Positions 1 to 12,108 of a stretch of DNA of 64,000 bases are shown piece after piece. Each line of letters begins with the position of its first letter. Position 1 is the first letter of the stretch. The position numbers and the translations under genes are program-made. A model generated the notes under the pieces. That model was not told the origin of the DNA. It did not search any database and worked only from the letters and a program-made list of their open reading frames with translations. The stretch lies in NCBI GenBank assembly GCA_026936335.1, contig JAPMXV010000045.1, forward strand, positions 124,001 through 188,000, written 5' to 3'. This stretch comes from Mantamonas sphyraenae. Its lineage: Eukaryota; CRuMs; Mantamonadidae.

Positions 1-1407
1 CCCCGCCAAGAACAAGACCGAGTCGTTGGCGGTCGAGAGTCTGGCCGAGCTCGGTCAGCTGCTGCTGGCGCAGGATGAGGTGGGAGAGGGCCACAGGGTC
101 GCTCAAGTGATGCTCTGCATCCCATTGAGATGACCCGTTGGTGCCCAGCATGTTGGAATACTGCAGCTGGGCGGCTACAAAGCGTTGGCGTATGGTTTGG
201 CATTCGCTGGTGACGTAGGCAGTGGGCACCAAAAGGACGAGGAGACAGAAAGTGTTGAGATCACAATGGCATACATGCCGCCGGTGTGAGTGAGGCTCGT
301 GGGGTCAGAGAGGACAGCAGCAATGCCGTATCCGAGGGTGGAGACGTTGATGAGGGCCCATGGAGCAAAGATGGCAGTCATCATGATGCTGCTGGCCTGC
401 ATGCGCCAAGCAAGCACGGTGTGTGTGACGGTGACCTGCGGATCCATTCGGGCTGTTGGGAGGGCTGTGTGGGCACGTTGTCGATGCCACACAGGTGGTT
501 GTTGACCTCCATGCTGAGCACCATGGAAAAGTAAGCGTAGACAAAGAGACTGAGGAAGCCAATCATGTACGGGATCACCGATCCCACCATGTGCACAGTC
601 CAAAACTCAAAGACGGTGACGCCGTAGCCAGCGGGGCCGATGATGAGGGTGCTGACCTTTCACGGCGATGACAATGAGCCAACATCCAAGGACGGGCCAA
701 TGCAATCGTGCCACAATGGGATGGTGGGGACCCACAGCGTCCACCAGACCCAGGAGCACCCTGGGCAACATCTTCCGGGAGATGCTGTACAGGGTGAGCA
801 TCAACACGGTGACATAGACGGGAAACAGGGTGCTTGCCATGCGTCTGATGGTGGGTGGCACAGCAGCACCACTGTACATGGCAGGGGTCATAAAGACGGT
901 GAGGAGAAGGACGGCCAGGCTGTAGAGGAGCTTAAGGAAACGGATGGGGGCTGAGGAACCGGGGGGAAGGAGGAGGTCGAGACGGGTGCGCGAGGTAAAG
1001 GCACGCACCGCACGTCCCATGCTGTATGGATGGTACTCTGTGATACGATCCACCCACACGGGGTGACAGAAGGGAACCTCGGACACAGAGAGCTCCTTCT
1101 TGTCAAAGCGACGACGCAGCGGCGCCAATTCCTCACCCGGCCAAAAGCCAAACAGGTTGAGGGTGCGAAAGAGGAGCATCACAGGCCATGGCCACTGTTC
1201 CACACGCTTGTGTGCATTCCCATCCTCATTGTCATCCACACCATTGGCATGATGCACCCCCATCATCACCTCCAGCGCCACCTGCCCCTGCTCCTCCTCC
1301 TCCTCCTCCTCCTGCTCACCATACCCTACGCCTGCGTTGCCATCATCATCACCATCATCACCATCATCATCCTGGTCACCCAACAGTGGTTGTTTGGCAT
1401 CCTTCAT
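1..1407 (-). CDS. Polytopic membrane protein, 3' end beyond window, with apparent frame errors
   Basis: I do not recognise this family. The ATG at 1407 opens a protein with an acidic N-terminal stretch and then at least six hydrophobic segments (around 960-860, 830-770, 700-600, 600-520, 390-300 and 270-200). The reading frame is conserved to about 645, then moves three times (near 645, 438 and 254) with no room for introns. Near 438 and 254 one added C restores a long hydrophobic reading; near 645 one base is surplus. The rest runs off the left edge with a soluble Gln-rich stretch. An upstream ATG at 1473 is separated by a CA run that looks like 5' UTR, so I prefer 1407. The frame breaks could be assembly errors or a real pseudogene; the continuous hydrophobic pattern across all frames favours errors. 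Divergent from the RRM gene, with 94 bp between start codons. Confidence 0.6.
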
Positions 1408-1413
1408 CGCCAG

Positions 1414-1444
<31 letters not shown>

Positions 1445-1501
1445 GGCAGCGCAGGAGCAGACACAACAAACAACTTGCCCTCCTAATCTTTGTGCAGCAG
1501 G

Positions 1502-3515
1502 ATGTACGGCATGGGTATGGGCATGGGCATGGGTGGCATGGGTGGTATGGGTGGCATGGGTGGCATGGGTGGCATGGGAGGCATGGGAGGCATGCAACAG
1601 ATGATGGGGGGTGACGGCGGATCGCCGGGACCGAACCTGTACGTGGGCAACCTGCACGTGGACGTGGACGAGCAAATGCTCACCAGCGTGTTTTCACGTT
1701 GTGGCCCTGTGGAGTCGGCACGCATCATGCGACACAAGGACGTAGGTTGGTGGTGGTGGAAGGGAGGGGGGGGGCAAGAAGGAGGTGGAGGAAGAGGGAC
1801 ACACTCACGCACTCACACACACACCACACACACACAGAGCAACAAGAGCCAGGGCTACGGCTTTGTGGTGTACGGAGCAGCCGAGTCGGCCATGATGGCC
1901 ATGGAAACCCTGAATGGGGAGATGCTGATGGGCATGGTATGGGAGCGACGGGCAGGCGGAACGGAAAGCGGGCCATGCGCAGAGTGTGTGGGCGCGCGCG
2001 CATTTTGGGAGACTGGGAGTGGGCTGACACCGGCACAACCACACACACATTACACACACACATGGATGGGTGACACCAGCCATTAAAGGTGAACTGGGGC
2101 ACGAACAACGGGGGTGGAAACGCAGGGATGGCGTCGGCGAAACGAGGGGTGGGAGTGTCGTCGACGGGAGAGGACACGTCGAATCACCACCAGTTGTTTG
2201 TGGGAGACCTGAGCAACGAAGTGGACGACGCAGCCCTGTTCCAGGCGTTCAGTGCGTTTGGATCATGCAGTGAGGGCCGTGTGATGTGGGACAAGCACAC
2301 GGGTGCCACCAAGGGCTATGGGTTTGTGTCGTTTCGGGAGCAGGCGGATGCCGAACGGGCTTTGCAAGAGATGAACGGCGTCTACTTGGGCTCACGACCC
2401 ATCCGAGTGAACCATGCCCAACGCAAGGCACATGGGGGTGGACCCACAGAGATTGGACAGTATTCCTCATCGTCGTCATCCTCGTCATCGTACGGAGGAG
2501 GAGGAGGAGGTGGTGGTGGTGGTGGTGGTGGCGATGGACAGGGCACCACTGTGTTTGTGGGCAATGTGGCTCGTCACGTGGGTGTCCATGAGATTGAGGC
2601 AGTGTTTTCACAGTTTGGCCGTGTGTTGCAGGTGCGTCCCTTTCAGGAAAAGGGCTTTGCGTTTGTGGAGTACGGCACCCCGAGGAGACGGCATTGGCGG
2701 TGGAACAGGGCCCGGGACAGATGCTGGGTGGACAGGCTATTCGATGTGAGTATGGTGGTCCCAAACCACGAGGTGGAGGCGGCGGAGGCGGGAGGGGTGG
2801 ACGAGGTGGTGGAGGCGTCGGCGGTGGCGGCGGTGCTGGTGCAGGCTGGGGCTATGGTGGTGCAGGCTACGGTGGCTATGGTGGCTACGGTGGCGGGTAT
2901 GGACAGATGGGAGGAGGGTATGGTGGTGGGTATGGTGGAGGGTACGGGGCTGGGTACGGAGCTGGGTACGGGTACGGGATGCCCTATGGCATGCAGGGAG
3001 CACAAGGTGGCTACCCCATGATGGACCCCTATGCCATGCAGCAGCAACAGCAACAGATGGCCTACCAGGCTCAGGCTCAGATGCAGCCAGGGGCAGCGTT
3101 TGCCGTGTCGCAGCAGGCAGCGGTGCAGGCTCAGGCTCAGCCACAGTCGCCACAGCAGGGAGGAGATGGAGAGGGTGGTCAAGACACCGCAACAGGACGC
3201 AAACGAACGCGGGAAGACTTGGAGGAGGAGGATCAGGGTCAGGATGGCCAAGGACAAACTACAACAGGTGAAGGGGACACAGGCAACGACGACGGCATGG
3301 CGCAGCAGGACGGCAAGCGAGCACGAGTGGAGCAGGAAGAAGGAGGAGGAGGAGGACAGGAGGAGGAGGAGACTGCCACCGCACAGGACGGACAGGCAGC
3401 ATCGAGTGGTGGCAACGGTGACGACGACGCCATGGAACAGGAACAGGACAAGGACCACGAAGAAGCCACACAGCAGGAGGCACAGGAGCAAGGGGAGGAA
3501 CAAGAACAAGACTAA
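1502..3515 (+). CDS. TIA-1/Pub1-like RNA-binding protein with three RRMs
   Basis: A predicted mRNA-binding protein of the TIA-1/Pub1 type, a family that binds U-rich RNA in splicing and stress granules. Exons are 1502-1741, 1838-1936 and 2080-3515. A Met/Gly-repeat N-terminus is followed by RRM1 (RNP2 LYVGNL, RNP1 SQGYGFVVY across intron 1), RRM2 (LFVGDL, KGYGFVSF) and RRM3 (VFVGNV, KGFAFVEY), then a Gly/Tyr-rich RGG-like region, a Gln-rich part and an acidic tail. The third acceptor at 2079 is chosen because it gives PLKVNW, matching the usual end of RRM1. At about 2680 the frame breaks inside a run of four Cs: one more C would join RRM3 to the Gly-rich tail. Because the broken frame cuts a conserved RRM in half, I read this as a sequence error. 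RRM3 ends with the typical TIA-1 pattern LGGQ..RC. Confidence 0.88.
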
Positions 3516-3596
3516 AAACCCAAGGTGGCACACGTGCATCTCCGTTGATGTCCTCCCACGCTGTGTTGGGGCTCGCCGAGAGGACGATTTCATTGC

Positions 3597-4593
3597 TTAG
3601 CACTTGACCTCCTTCAGGCCGTGCTTGAACAGCCACATGGTGGGCTCCATGGCGCCCTCCTCGTAGAACATAAAGCCCAGACCGGCGTCGGCCTCAAAGC
3701 TCTCGCCCATCCAGAACTGCAGCTCCTTGAACTTGCCAAGCAGGTCCTTGACCACGGCACCCATGCCCTTGGTGAACTCGGCAACACGCTCCGGGTCGTT
3801 CTCCTCAAGGTACTCCTTCACGCGCTTGGCATAGGCCTGCAGGTAGCCCTTGAATGCCTTCTTCTGGAAGCCAGTCTCCTGCTCAGGGTGCCCCATTCGG
3901 CCGTGTCAGCCACCCGCGCAAAATCCGGCGTCCGCGCCTCTCGCATGCGCCACCCGTTTTTGCTGTGCCTTGCCACACACACGCGCACACACACACGTTC
4001 CCGTTCAACTCACCGTCATGCGGAAGGCGTGCACCACGTCAATCACGGTCTCCTGGCTGTGGGAAGCAACACACACGCGTTGTACAAGGCGCGAGAGCAG
4101 GTGTGAGAAAAAGCGCATTTGCCTTTGCCGAGCTTCCCGAACTCCTCCCCATCCATGGGCAGTGCAGTAGACGTGTGCACACGCATCCAGCGACGCAGCT
4201 GTCTCGTACAAAGCTTGTGTTTGCGTGTGCTCTGCCCATGGATGTCTCCCGGATGGTCACGCAGGCTGTCTCTGTGTGTAGGCTGCTCTGCAACTTACGC
4301 GTCGTCGACACCATCACCTCCGCCGTCCTCCTCGGACGGGTTGGCACCGATGTCGATGTCCTCGCCACCGACAACCACGTTCTTGCACTTGCAGGCAAGG
4401 ATGACTGTGTGTGTGTGTGGCGTGTCAGGAACCTGCGGGAAACGCTCGAAATCGGCAAAGGGGCTTTTTGGAGCGTTCTTCGTTGTGCTCCTGGTGTCCC
4501 ACGACACAACTCACGGCCGTCAAACTCCTCAGACACGTCGAACGAGTCCGACATCATTTCGTCGCCGCTGAAAACATCGGTGTACACGAGCAT
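3597..4593 (-). CDS. TPT1: Translationally controlled tumour protein (TCTP)
   Basis: TCTP is a small, abundant cytosolic protein linked to growth control, calcium and tubulin binding, and translation. Exons on the minus strand are 4593-4515, 4404-4299, 4056-4014 and 3878-3597, joining in phase to 169 residues, close to the usual ~172. The start MLVYTDVFSGDEMMSD matches the family N-terminus; the middle carries IGANPSEE, the typical TCTP signature region; the end has MWLFKHGLKEVKC, equivalent to the family's conserved C-terminal Cys. Introns use GTGAGT or GTAAGT donors, and the first ends in a CA run before CAG. The acidic flexible loop EEDGGGDG follows the signature. Nothing looks broken. Confidence 0.93.
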
Positions 4594-4699
4594 GGTAGGA
4601 TAAGAGTGTGTTTTTGTTTTTGGGTGGCTTGCCCAGGGCCAAGCGCCACCTTCGGACTTGTCCTGTCCATCCCCTCGCTGCGTCCCACACAGCTCTCCC

Positions 4700-5325
4700 T
4701 CATCGTCGTCGTCGCGGCGGCTCGGGCTTCACGTAGAATTCGTCGTTGTTGTAGCCAGCATGGATGTACATAGCGCCTGTGGCAATGAGGAAGAGGGCGC
4801 AGACGTGCATGGTTGCCACGGTCCAGAACGGGGTGGAGCACAGGATGTACGCCACGCCTCGCATGATGTAGTTGGGACAGCCCTCCATCATCTCCTTGAA
4901 CCCTGGCACAGGGTATTCAATCAGAAACAGAATCAGTGCCATCGCACTGTGTGTGTGTGTGTGTGTCGGTGGTGTTGTGTGAGTGCGATGTGGTGATGCG
5001 TGATGAGTGTTCCTCTGCACGCCACTCACAAGCCCATGTATGCCACAATGGGTGCTTCCACGCCATTGGACAGCGAATCAGGATAGTCCAGTGTGGGGAT
5101 GGCCAGGAGGAACAGCGCTGTGGAAGTGTGTGTGTGAGTGTGTGTGTGTGCGTCTGCAGTTTCGTCGGCCCTCCCACTGAGAGCTGCACCCGCACACCCG
5201 CACCCCGTCGTCACACACCGCACACCGCGCCTCCCTGTTGCGTGGAACGTACAGAATGCTGTGCCAAAGGCCATCATACGTGCCCACTTCCAGAACAGGA
5301 TCTTGCCCTTGTTGCGAGGCTCCAT
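4700..5325 (-). CDS. Small four-span membrane protein, p22phox (CYBA)-like
   Basis: Three exons (5325-5253, 5117-5030, 4946-4700) join in phase to 135 residues with four hydrophobic segments. The block around LIEYPVPG and the following NYIMRG...TPFWTVATMH...IATGAMYI resembles the p22phox light chain of cytochrome b558, which has LLEYPRG and a similar late hydrophobic hairpin. p22phox partners NADPH oxidase in superoxide production. The C-terminus ends with a Pro/Arg tail, also reminiscent of p22phox though short. The resemblance is by eye and moderate; another tetraspan family is possible. No NADPH oxidase gene is in this window. The start codon lies only 38 bp from that of the divergent TTLL gene. 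Confidence 0.55.
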
Positions 5326-5363
5326 CACCGGGGTTCAGCTGGCGGCGTCGTCGTCGCCAAACC

Positions 5364-8056
5364 ATGTCCTCCACCAGTCCCTTTGATGGCTTTCGTAGGG
5401 CACTCCACGGCACAGAGGATGATGTCAGTGAGAATGACCAAAGGCCTGCGAGGGCATCCTCCTCCACCTCGTCCTCAACGACAAGCAGCGGGAAGGGCAG
5501 TGGCAGCAGCAAACAGCAGGCAACAGAATCCCCCAGCGCCGCTTCCAGCGCTGGAGGAGGCCCATCCACGTCATCTTCTTCTGCATCCTATGGCTCGTCG
5601 GCATCCAACATCTCTTCGTCTGGGTTTGCACCGGGTGTGCGTCGGCAGAAGCCCCGTCCCAGCTTCATGCGCGCCACAAAGAGTTCCCAGTCGAAACGGC
5701 TGGAAGCCGAGGCCGCCGGCTACAGCGTCCGTCGCCCGTCCTCGTCCGCGTCCTCGTCCTCATTGATTGCCAGCAAGACCAGTGGCAATGGTGGCAGGCA
5801 TGGCCATGGGACCACCAAGGACAGCAGTGAAGGACATGCAGGCGTCCATGGCTCATCCCCAGGCAAGAAAAGGAAGCGAAAGAAACGAAGCAACGCACGG
5901 CAGCGCAGCACCACGTCGTCGTCGTCATCATCATCATCATCATCATCATCCACCATCAAGCTGCCTGCTCGACCCTTGGTCAGCATCAACAGTGCACGAA
6001 ACAGTGCCAAAGTGTGTATGTGACACCTCACCCACCCACTCCCACTCACCCACCACACCACACTCACTCACTCACCCCCGTACTCGCATCGTGGCTCACA
6101 TCGATCACAGTGGTCCAGGCTGTGGAACTGTTGGGATGGACGGAAACCCTGGCCAAACGGGAGCAGGAGCTGTGTTCGTTGCTGTGGCACGAGGCGTCGA
6201 TTGACGAAGAGGTGTACGCTGAGCTGGAGGCACACCAGATGGTGAACAAGTTCCCCTACTTTTGGCATGTGGCCAAGAAGGGAATGTGTGCCCAGCTGCT
6301 CAAGCGCATGCAACTCTTGTTCCCCACCGAATACGACTTTTTCCCTCGCACCTGGGTTGTCCCCTACGAGTTGGACGACTTTGAAGAGTACTGTGCGGAC
6401 AAGCCACGACGCAAGGCCACATACATTGTGAAACCCGATGGCGGCTCCCAAGGTGAAGGCATCTATCTCATCAAACGATTCCGAGACCTGCACCTGAGCA
6501 GCATCAACCCGAATCTGGACATGGTGGTTCAACGCTACCTGGACAGCCCCTATCTGCTGGACGGATACAAGTTTGATCTGCGTCTGTACGTGCTCCTGCT
6601 TGGGGTCGACCTCTGCGGGTGGTCATCTGCAAGGAGGGGCTCGCTCGCTTTTGCACGGAGCCGTACGAAGCACCCTCCAACAGCAACATGGGCGAGAGCT
6701 ACATGCACCTGACCAACTACTCGTTGAACAAGTACAACTCCAGCAAGTTTGTGCACAACGACGGGGACGACACCGGGGGCCAGGATGGTTCCAAACGCAG
6801 GATCAGCTCCGTGTTTGCGCGCATGCGAGACGAGGGCATCGACGTCGACGCCATCTGGAAACGCATCCAGGACCTTGTTGTGTTTGTACGTGAACCCGGG
6901 GAGAGGCGAGGAGGGGGGTTAAAGGAGGGATGGAGTGAGATAGTGTGATGAGTGGCACGCTGACACACTCTCTCCCATGCACGGTACACACCTCCAACAG
7001 TCGATGATTGCCTACCAGCCAACTCTGGCAAATCTGTACAATTCCGCTTTCATCAAGGCCAAGTCGAACCACACAAACCACTGCTTCCAAATCCTGGGCT
7101 TTGACATCATCCTGGACAAGAAACTCAACCCGTGGCTGCTTGAAATCAACAGCAACCCCAGCCTCAACATCGACTTTGACCACGAGATTGGCCTGGGCAT
7201 CTACGAGAAAGTGCCCAGTGCCATCGACCGCGCTGTGAAATTGCCCGCTGTGTTGGGAGCACTCGCACGACTCAAGTTTGGACCGCCAACACACGAGGAC
7301 GAAGCTGACAACAACAGCAGCAGCAGCAGCAGCAGCAACAGTACCAACAGCAACACCGGAAGCAGTGACATGGACAGGCACATCGATGGTCAATCGTCGT
7401 CGGATGTGGTTGTGGACCTGTTTGCAGCAGAAACACTCTCCACGTCGGCAACCTCCTCCTCCTCCTCCTCGAGTACCACCAGTCAAACAGCACAGCAGGA
7501 GGAGGAGGAAGAAGAGGCCAACAACAAGGAAGAGACAACAACGAGCACAAGCAACAGTGTGTCGTCGTCCGCGTCCACGTCGACGACGCGCTCGAAGCGA
7601 CGAAAACGCACGGGGACCAAGAGCACACGCGGCAAGCCTAGCAAAGAGACTGCGATGTACATTGACACGGGCGACGGCCACCTCATCGACATGGAGGACG
7701 ACTTTATCGATGCATACCCTGGCGAAGATCCCGAGCAGTACGACACGCTGATGGTGTTTAGTCGCGCCCTGCGGGTGTTTGAAAAGTACGCCATGACCAA
7801 GAACAAGCTGGAAATGACGGGAAGCAAGTTCTATCGTCTGTGTCGGGACGCACGCCTGATTGGCAACACGCTGAGTGCCCCCGATTGCGATCTGATCTTC
7901 CAAGGGGTGGTCAAGGCCTCCAACGCACGCACCATGATGTTCCACGACTTTTGCGAGGCACTCATGATCCTGGCAGCACGCAAGTACACGTCGGGTGAGC
8001 TCACCATGGCCGAAAAGATGGTGTTGCTGGTCGACCTACTCGATCAACTCGCGTGA
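5364..8056 (+). CDS. Tubulin tyrosine ligase-like protein with C-terminal p25-alpha/TPPP-like domain
   Basis: Predicted to ligate amino acids (probably glutamate) to tubulin or other axonemal proteins. Exons are 5364-6015, 6111-6885 and 7001-8056. A Ser-rich disordered N-terminus leads into a TTL domain with the ATP-grasp signatures YIVKPDGGSQGEGIYLI, FDLRLYVLL, ESYMHLTNYSLNK and PWLLEINSNPSL. After an acidic and Ser-rich linker, the C-terminal ~90 residues (about 7750-8000) match the p25-alpha/TPPP pattern: F.KYA...K..MTGSKFYRLCRDARLI, then DCDLIFQGV and FHDFCEAL. TPPP proteins bind and bundle microtubules. At about 6607 the frame slips within the TTL core; one extra C in GACCTC gives the expected DPLRVVICKEGLARF, so I treat it as a sequence error. 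The 3' end overlaps the cysteinyl-tRNA synthetase gene by 21 bp. Confidence 0.87.
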
Positions 8057-9812
8057 CATCCAGGTCGAGGTGCCATCGGGCCTGTCCTGCACCTCCACTG
8101 CAAACTCCTCGTCCAATACACGTCGCATGTCGTCGCACTCATGCAGCACTCGTCCCTTTACACCCTCCACCGGAGCCTGTAGCGCAGCGTGACGCACACG
8201 TGCACGGTACGCGACCAGCGCATCCATGATCTTGTTCTGCCGGCCTTGGTGTGCATCCGCCTCCCCTCCCGAGTGCTGTGCCTCACCCTTCCGGTGTTGT
8301 GTGAAGCCAAACACATCCAACCACCGCGACACCATGGCGGCAGCGGCCTGGAGGACGTTTGTGCTGGCTTGCGACGACGCGGCATTGCACGCGTTGACCA
8401 TGCCAATCAAGCGTGTGACTGCCTTGTCTGTGCGCATGTCCATGCGCAGTGCTTCCACAATATCCTGCTGTGCGGTTTGCATGTCCAAGTGCAGCGTGCG
8501 GTCGACGTCGTTCCAACGCACAGGTGCATCCAGCTCCCGCTCCCCCAAGGACGATGCACGCACAAAGCGACGCAAGTAGCGTAGGACGTCGCCTGCTTGG
8601 ACCATGCGATCGTGGCTAAACTCCACATTGCTGGCGTAGTGCTGTTGCAGGCAGAACATCCGCAGCTGCTCCGCCTCGTACTGTGCCAATGCCTCTCGGA
8701 TGCTGATGAAGTTCTTTAGACTCTTGCTCATTTTGCGTCCTTGGATGTGCAGGTGGCCCGTGTGGGCAAACACGTCCACCCACGCGTGCTGCGTGCACCC
8801 TGCGTGTGCGCTGCACTGCGCCACCTCATTCTCGTGGTGTGGAAACAACAGATCGATGCCACCCGTGTGCAATCCAATGTGTGGCCCAAACACTGCACTG
8901 CTCATGGCACTACACTCAATGTGCCATCCTGGCCTGCCCCACACACCGTGGTCGTCGTCGCCGCAGCCCCACGGCGACTTCCACACCATGGCCTCCTCCG
9001 CCTCATCGCTGTTGGCTTCCCACAACGCCCGTTGTGCTGCTGCCTCCTCTCCTTCTCCCTTGCCACTACCCACTGCCTTCCACAGAGCAAACGAGGCTGC
9101 GTCTGTGTCCGTCGGGTGTGCTCGACTTGCGTCCAGACGCCCGTACCTGTGGCCTTTGTCGAGGAAGCGCCCCATGTCAAACACCACACTGCCATCGTCC
9201 TGTCTCTGTGCCAGTCCATTGTCCATGATGCGTTGGATGTACCGAAGGATGTCGGGGATGTGTTCAGACACACGCAGCATGCAGTGCGCCGGTTCAATGC
9301 CCAGCGCCTGAAGATCCTGTACAAAGCTCCGTTCAAACTGTCTGCTCAGAGTGCGTGGGGACACCCCACGTTCCGCTGCTCGCTGTACAATCTTGTCGTC
9401 GATGTCTGTGACCCCCATGGCCAGTGTCACCGGCACCTGGAACACCTGAGTCCACACACGGCGCATAATGTCTGTGCACAGGTATGTCCTGCGAGAGTGA
9501 GTGTAGTGTGGTGTGTGCCGTGTGTGCCACAGGAGTCAGCTTGTCAGTGTCAAACCCGGACACACACACACACACATCAGAGAACAGGAGACGCATCACT
9601 CACCTGGCATGGCCCAAATGGGCGTGGTCGTAGACTGTGGGTCCGCAGCTGTACCAAGTCAGGATTCCACCGCTGCCGGGCACCGCACGCAGCTCACGCA
9701 TGTGTTGGGTCCCGTCGAGATTGCTGGCAAGGTACACACCCAAGCCAGTGTACTCGTGTTGTTGTTGTGTTGGTGAGTGAGATGCCAGCCGCCGTGCGCT
9801 TCTGCGGAACAT
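8036..9812 (-). CDS. CARS: Cysteinyl-tRNA synthetase
   Basis: Charges tRNA-Cys with cysteine. Exons are 9812-9604 and 9488-8036, with a 115-bp intron splitting the codon after HLGHA; splicing gives [17 protein letters not shown], exactly the class I synthetase continuation. Motifs: [16 protein letters not shown] contains the zinc-binding Cys and the HIGH motif; [11 protein letters not shown] and [13 protein letters not shown] carry the other zinc ligands and tRNA/adenylate residues; [11 protein letters not shown] is KMSKS. The N-terminus [13 protein letters not shown] is basic and lacks acidic residues, like a mitochondrial presequence, and the length (about 550 aa) is nearer bacterial/organellar forms than animal cytosolic ones. 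It may therefore be mitochondrial or dual targeted. Another in-frame ATG lies at 9851 but overlaps the divergent promoter. Confidence 0.92.
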
Positions 9813-9891
9813 GACCCAAGCCTTTTTCCAGTTTCGCCTGGTTTCCCCCACGCACCCTCATCAGCAACACAACACCCCTTTTCTTGCACCC
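9813..9891. promoter_or_regulatory. Compact divergent promoter region, CARS and tubby-like gene
   Basis: Only 79 bp separate the two start codons, so both 5' UTRs and core promoters must lie here or overlap coding sequence. I see no TATA box. The stretch is C-rich with a CATCAGCAACACAACACCCC segment just before the tubby ATG. Regulatory role is inferred from position only. Confidence 0.4.
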
Positions 9892-12009
9892 ATGTCACGA
9901 TTCAACCTTGACGACCTGGCAGACCTGGACGAGGATTTGTCCAGCGGCGGCTCGATGACGTACGGCCGCACAAACACCAGCTCGGGCGGCGTCTCGTCGC
10001 TGGGCCTGGAAACGCAGAGCAACCGGCCCAGCAATCTGGCCATGGAACGCCAACGACGCCTCCAGCAGATGCGTGCACAGAAGCGCAACCAGCGCAGCCA
10101 AATGGGTGAGTGTCTCCTTGATGCTTGTGGTCTCGCCACCGTTTGGGCGCCGCTCTCGGTGAGGGCGCGCGGTTTTGCAACGGCTTTTGCCCAAGTACGG
10201 CCCCCGTGGCATGGGGAGCGGGCGTGTGATGGTGTGGCATGTATCCCAGGTGTCCATGGGCCACAGGGATGGCGACGATGGTGAGTGACACTCTGTATGG
10301 ACGGCTGCGACTGACACAGAGGCCTCGGTGGGACGTTTTTTCTTTGCACAGACACGGTGATCTCCAACAGCAACCCGATGAGTTCTCCAAATCGGCCGCT
10401 GACGAGCGGGGGAGGCATCGGACGGTACAACCAGGGCAACACGGGACGCGTGCTGCAGTACGGCACGGGGTTGGCACGTGAGAACAACAGTGGGAACAGT
10501 GAGAGCGAAAACGGGGGCACCCAGAAGCTTGTTGTTTCCACGGGTTCCCGTCGAAAGACGGAATCGAGCGACGACGACGGCGAGCTGGGAGACGATTCGT
10601 CCATGAACAAGCAGCCCCGCTGGTCCAAGAGCGATCGCTCGTCACGCAAAGGCACCGGTGGCAATACGGCCTCACAGGACGAGGACGCTGAGAGCAGTGG
10701 CAGCGGCGGCGGAGGTCAAAAGGAAAGCAAACCCAAATCGCGCACAAACGCCACCCAGCTCTCCATGTTTGCCTCACCCAACGGGGGCGGTGGCAGCGGC
10801 GGCAGCGGCAGCGGCAACCTCAACAACAACAGCAGCAGCGGCAGCAGCAATGGGAATGACGGCAATGGCAGCAGCTCGTACGTGGGCGGGTACAACAACA
10901 CGCCCAAAGCGTCGTCGAAGAAGCTGCAAAAGGGCAGCACGTCGTCGTCGTCGTCATCATCCTCATTGGGATCGATGACATCGCTGTCGTTGTCGACGAT
11001 GTCACCTGGAATGGGACCGGGTGTGGGACTGAGCAGCAGCAACCAGGGAGGGCAGGGGCAGCAGGAGGAGGACCAGGAGGTGATGGCAATGATCAAGCGA
11101 CGGGAAGAGTATCGTGAGAAGGAGAAGGAGGCGGTGAGTGAGTCGGAGAAGGATTTGTTGGCGCAGGGGATTGCGGTGACGTTTGATCCGAGCGAGGGCA
11201 AGGACAGCACGGAGGAGATCACGTCGTTTGACATCAGCGACCTGCGATCGTTCCTGCTGCGTGCGGCGCCGGCGAATTCGGTGGTGCGGTGTCGCATCGA
11301 TCGGGAGAAGAGTGGCAAGGACAAGTTGTATCCGAAGTACAGGTTGTACCTGGAGGAGAACAACACGTTCCTGCTGGCCGCACGCAAGCGCAAGAAGAGC
11401 AAGAGTGCCAACTACCTGATCAGTCTGGACGGCGACGATCTGAGCAGGGACAGCGGCAACTACGTGGGCAAGCTGCGCAGCAACATGGCAGGCACACAGT
11501 TCACCGTGTACGACAAGGGGGACAACTACAAGAACTCGGAGGGCGGCGGGTCGTCCAGTGGCGCACTGGGCATCCGGCAGGAACTGGGTCTGATCAAGTA
11601 CCAGAAGAATGTGATGGGATGGAACGGACCACGCAAGCTGACGGTGGTGTTGCCGGAAATCAAGAACGACGGCACGAGGATTGTGGTGAAGCCCACATGC
11701 GAAGAGGAGGAGTTGCAGTACAGGGACAGCAAGGAGGACTACGACAACCTGCGTGTGTTTAGGAACAAGGAGCCCCAGTGGAACGAGGCCACGGAGGCCT
11801 ATGTGCTGAACTTCCAGGGCCGTGTGTCGCTGCCCTCGGTGAAGAACTTCCAATTGGTGGAAGTGGGTGGCGACCAAGATTACATCGCCATGCAGTTTGG
11901 CAAGATTGGCACCGATACGTTTACTCTGGACTATCGCAGGCCGCTGAATGCCCTCCAGGCGTTTGCCATTGCCCTGAGTGGCCTCGACAACAAGCTTATG
12001 TGCGAGTGA
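9892..12009 (+). CDS. Tubby-like protein (parental-type copy)
   Basis: Tubby proteins bind phosphoinositides through a C-terminal beta-barrel and carry membrane cargo, often into cilia. Exons are 9892-10105 and 10352-12009 (donor GTGAGT, acceptor TTTGCACAG; the split Asp codon joins in phase). The N-terminal ~350 residues are Ser/Gly/Asn-rich and probably disordered. From about 11220 to 12009 a full Tub domain is visible: DLRSFLLRAAP, VRCRIDR, YRLYLEE, FLLAARKRKKS, SNYLISLDGDD-like strand, YVGKLRSNMAGT, GPRKLTVVLPE, LNFQGRVSLPSVKNFQLV, DYIAMQFGK, TFTLDYRRPLNALQAFAIAL. The NFQGR...SVKNFQ and the basic K/R cluster are the family's most conserved parts. It is the longest of four tubby genes here and the likely source type for the compact copies at 15-18.5 kb. 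Confidence 0.92.
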
Positions 12010-12108
12010 GCTGCGCTGCTGTGCAATAGATTCTTGTTGGAATGTGTGGTGACAATGATCTCCCCAGAAGCGGCCCCTCTTGCCCTGTCCCCGGGACAAG
12101 CCAGCCCC

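Noticed and set aside
1-1407. Pseudogene call for the first membrane protein
   Set aside because: The frame changes keep long hydrophobic segments, and similar single-base slips occur in conserved genes nearby, so sequence error is more likely.
8741-9814. Long open frame on the plus strand through the CARS region
   Set aside because: It is antisense to a clearly conserved synthetase and has low-complexity Cys/His/Arg-rich composition typical of shadow frames.
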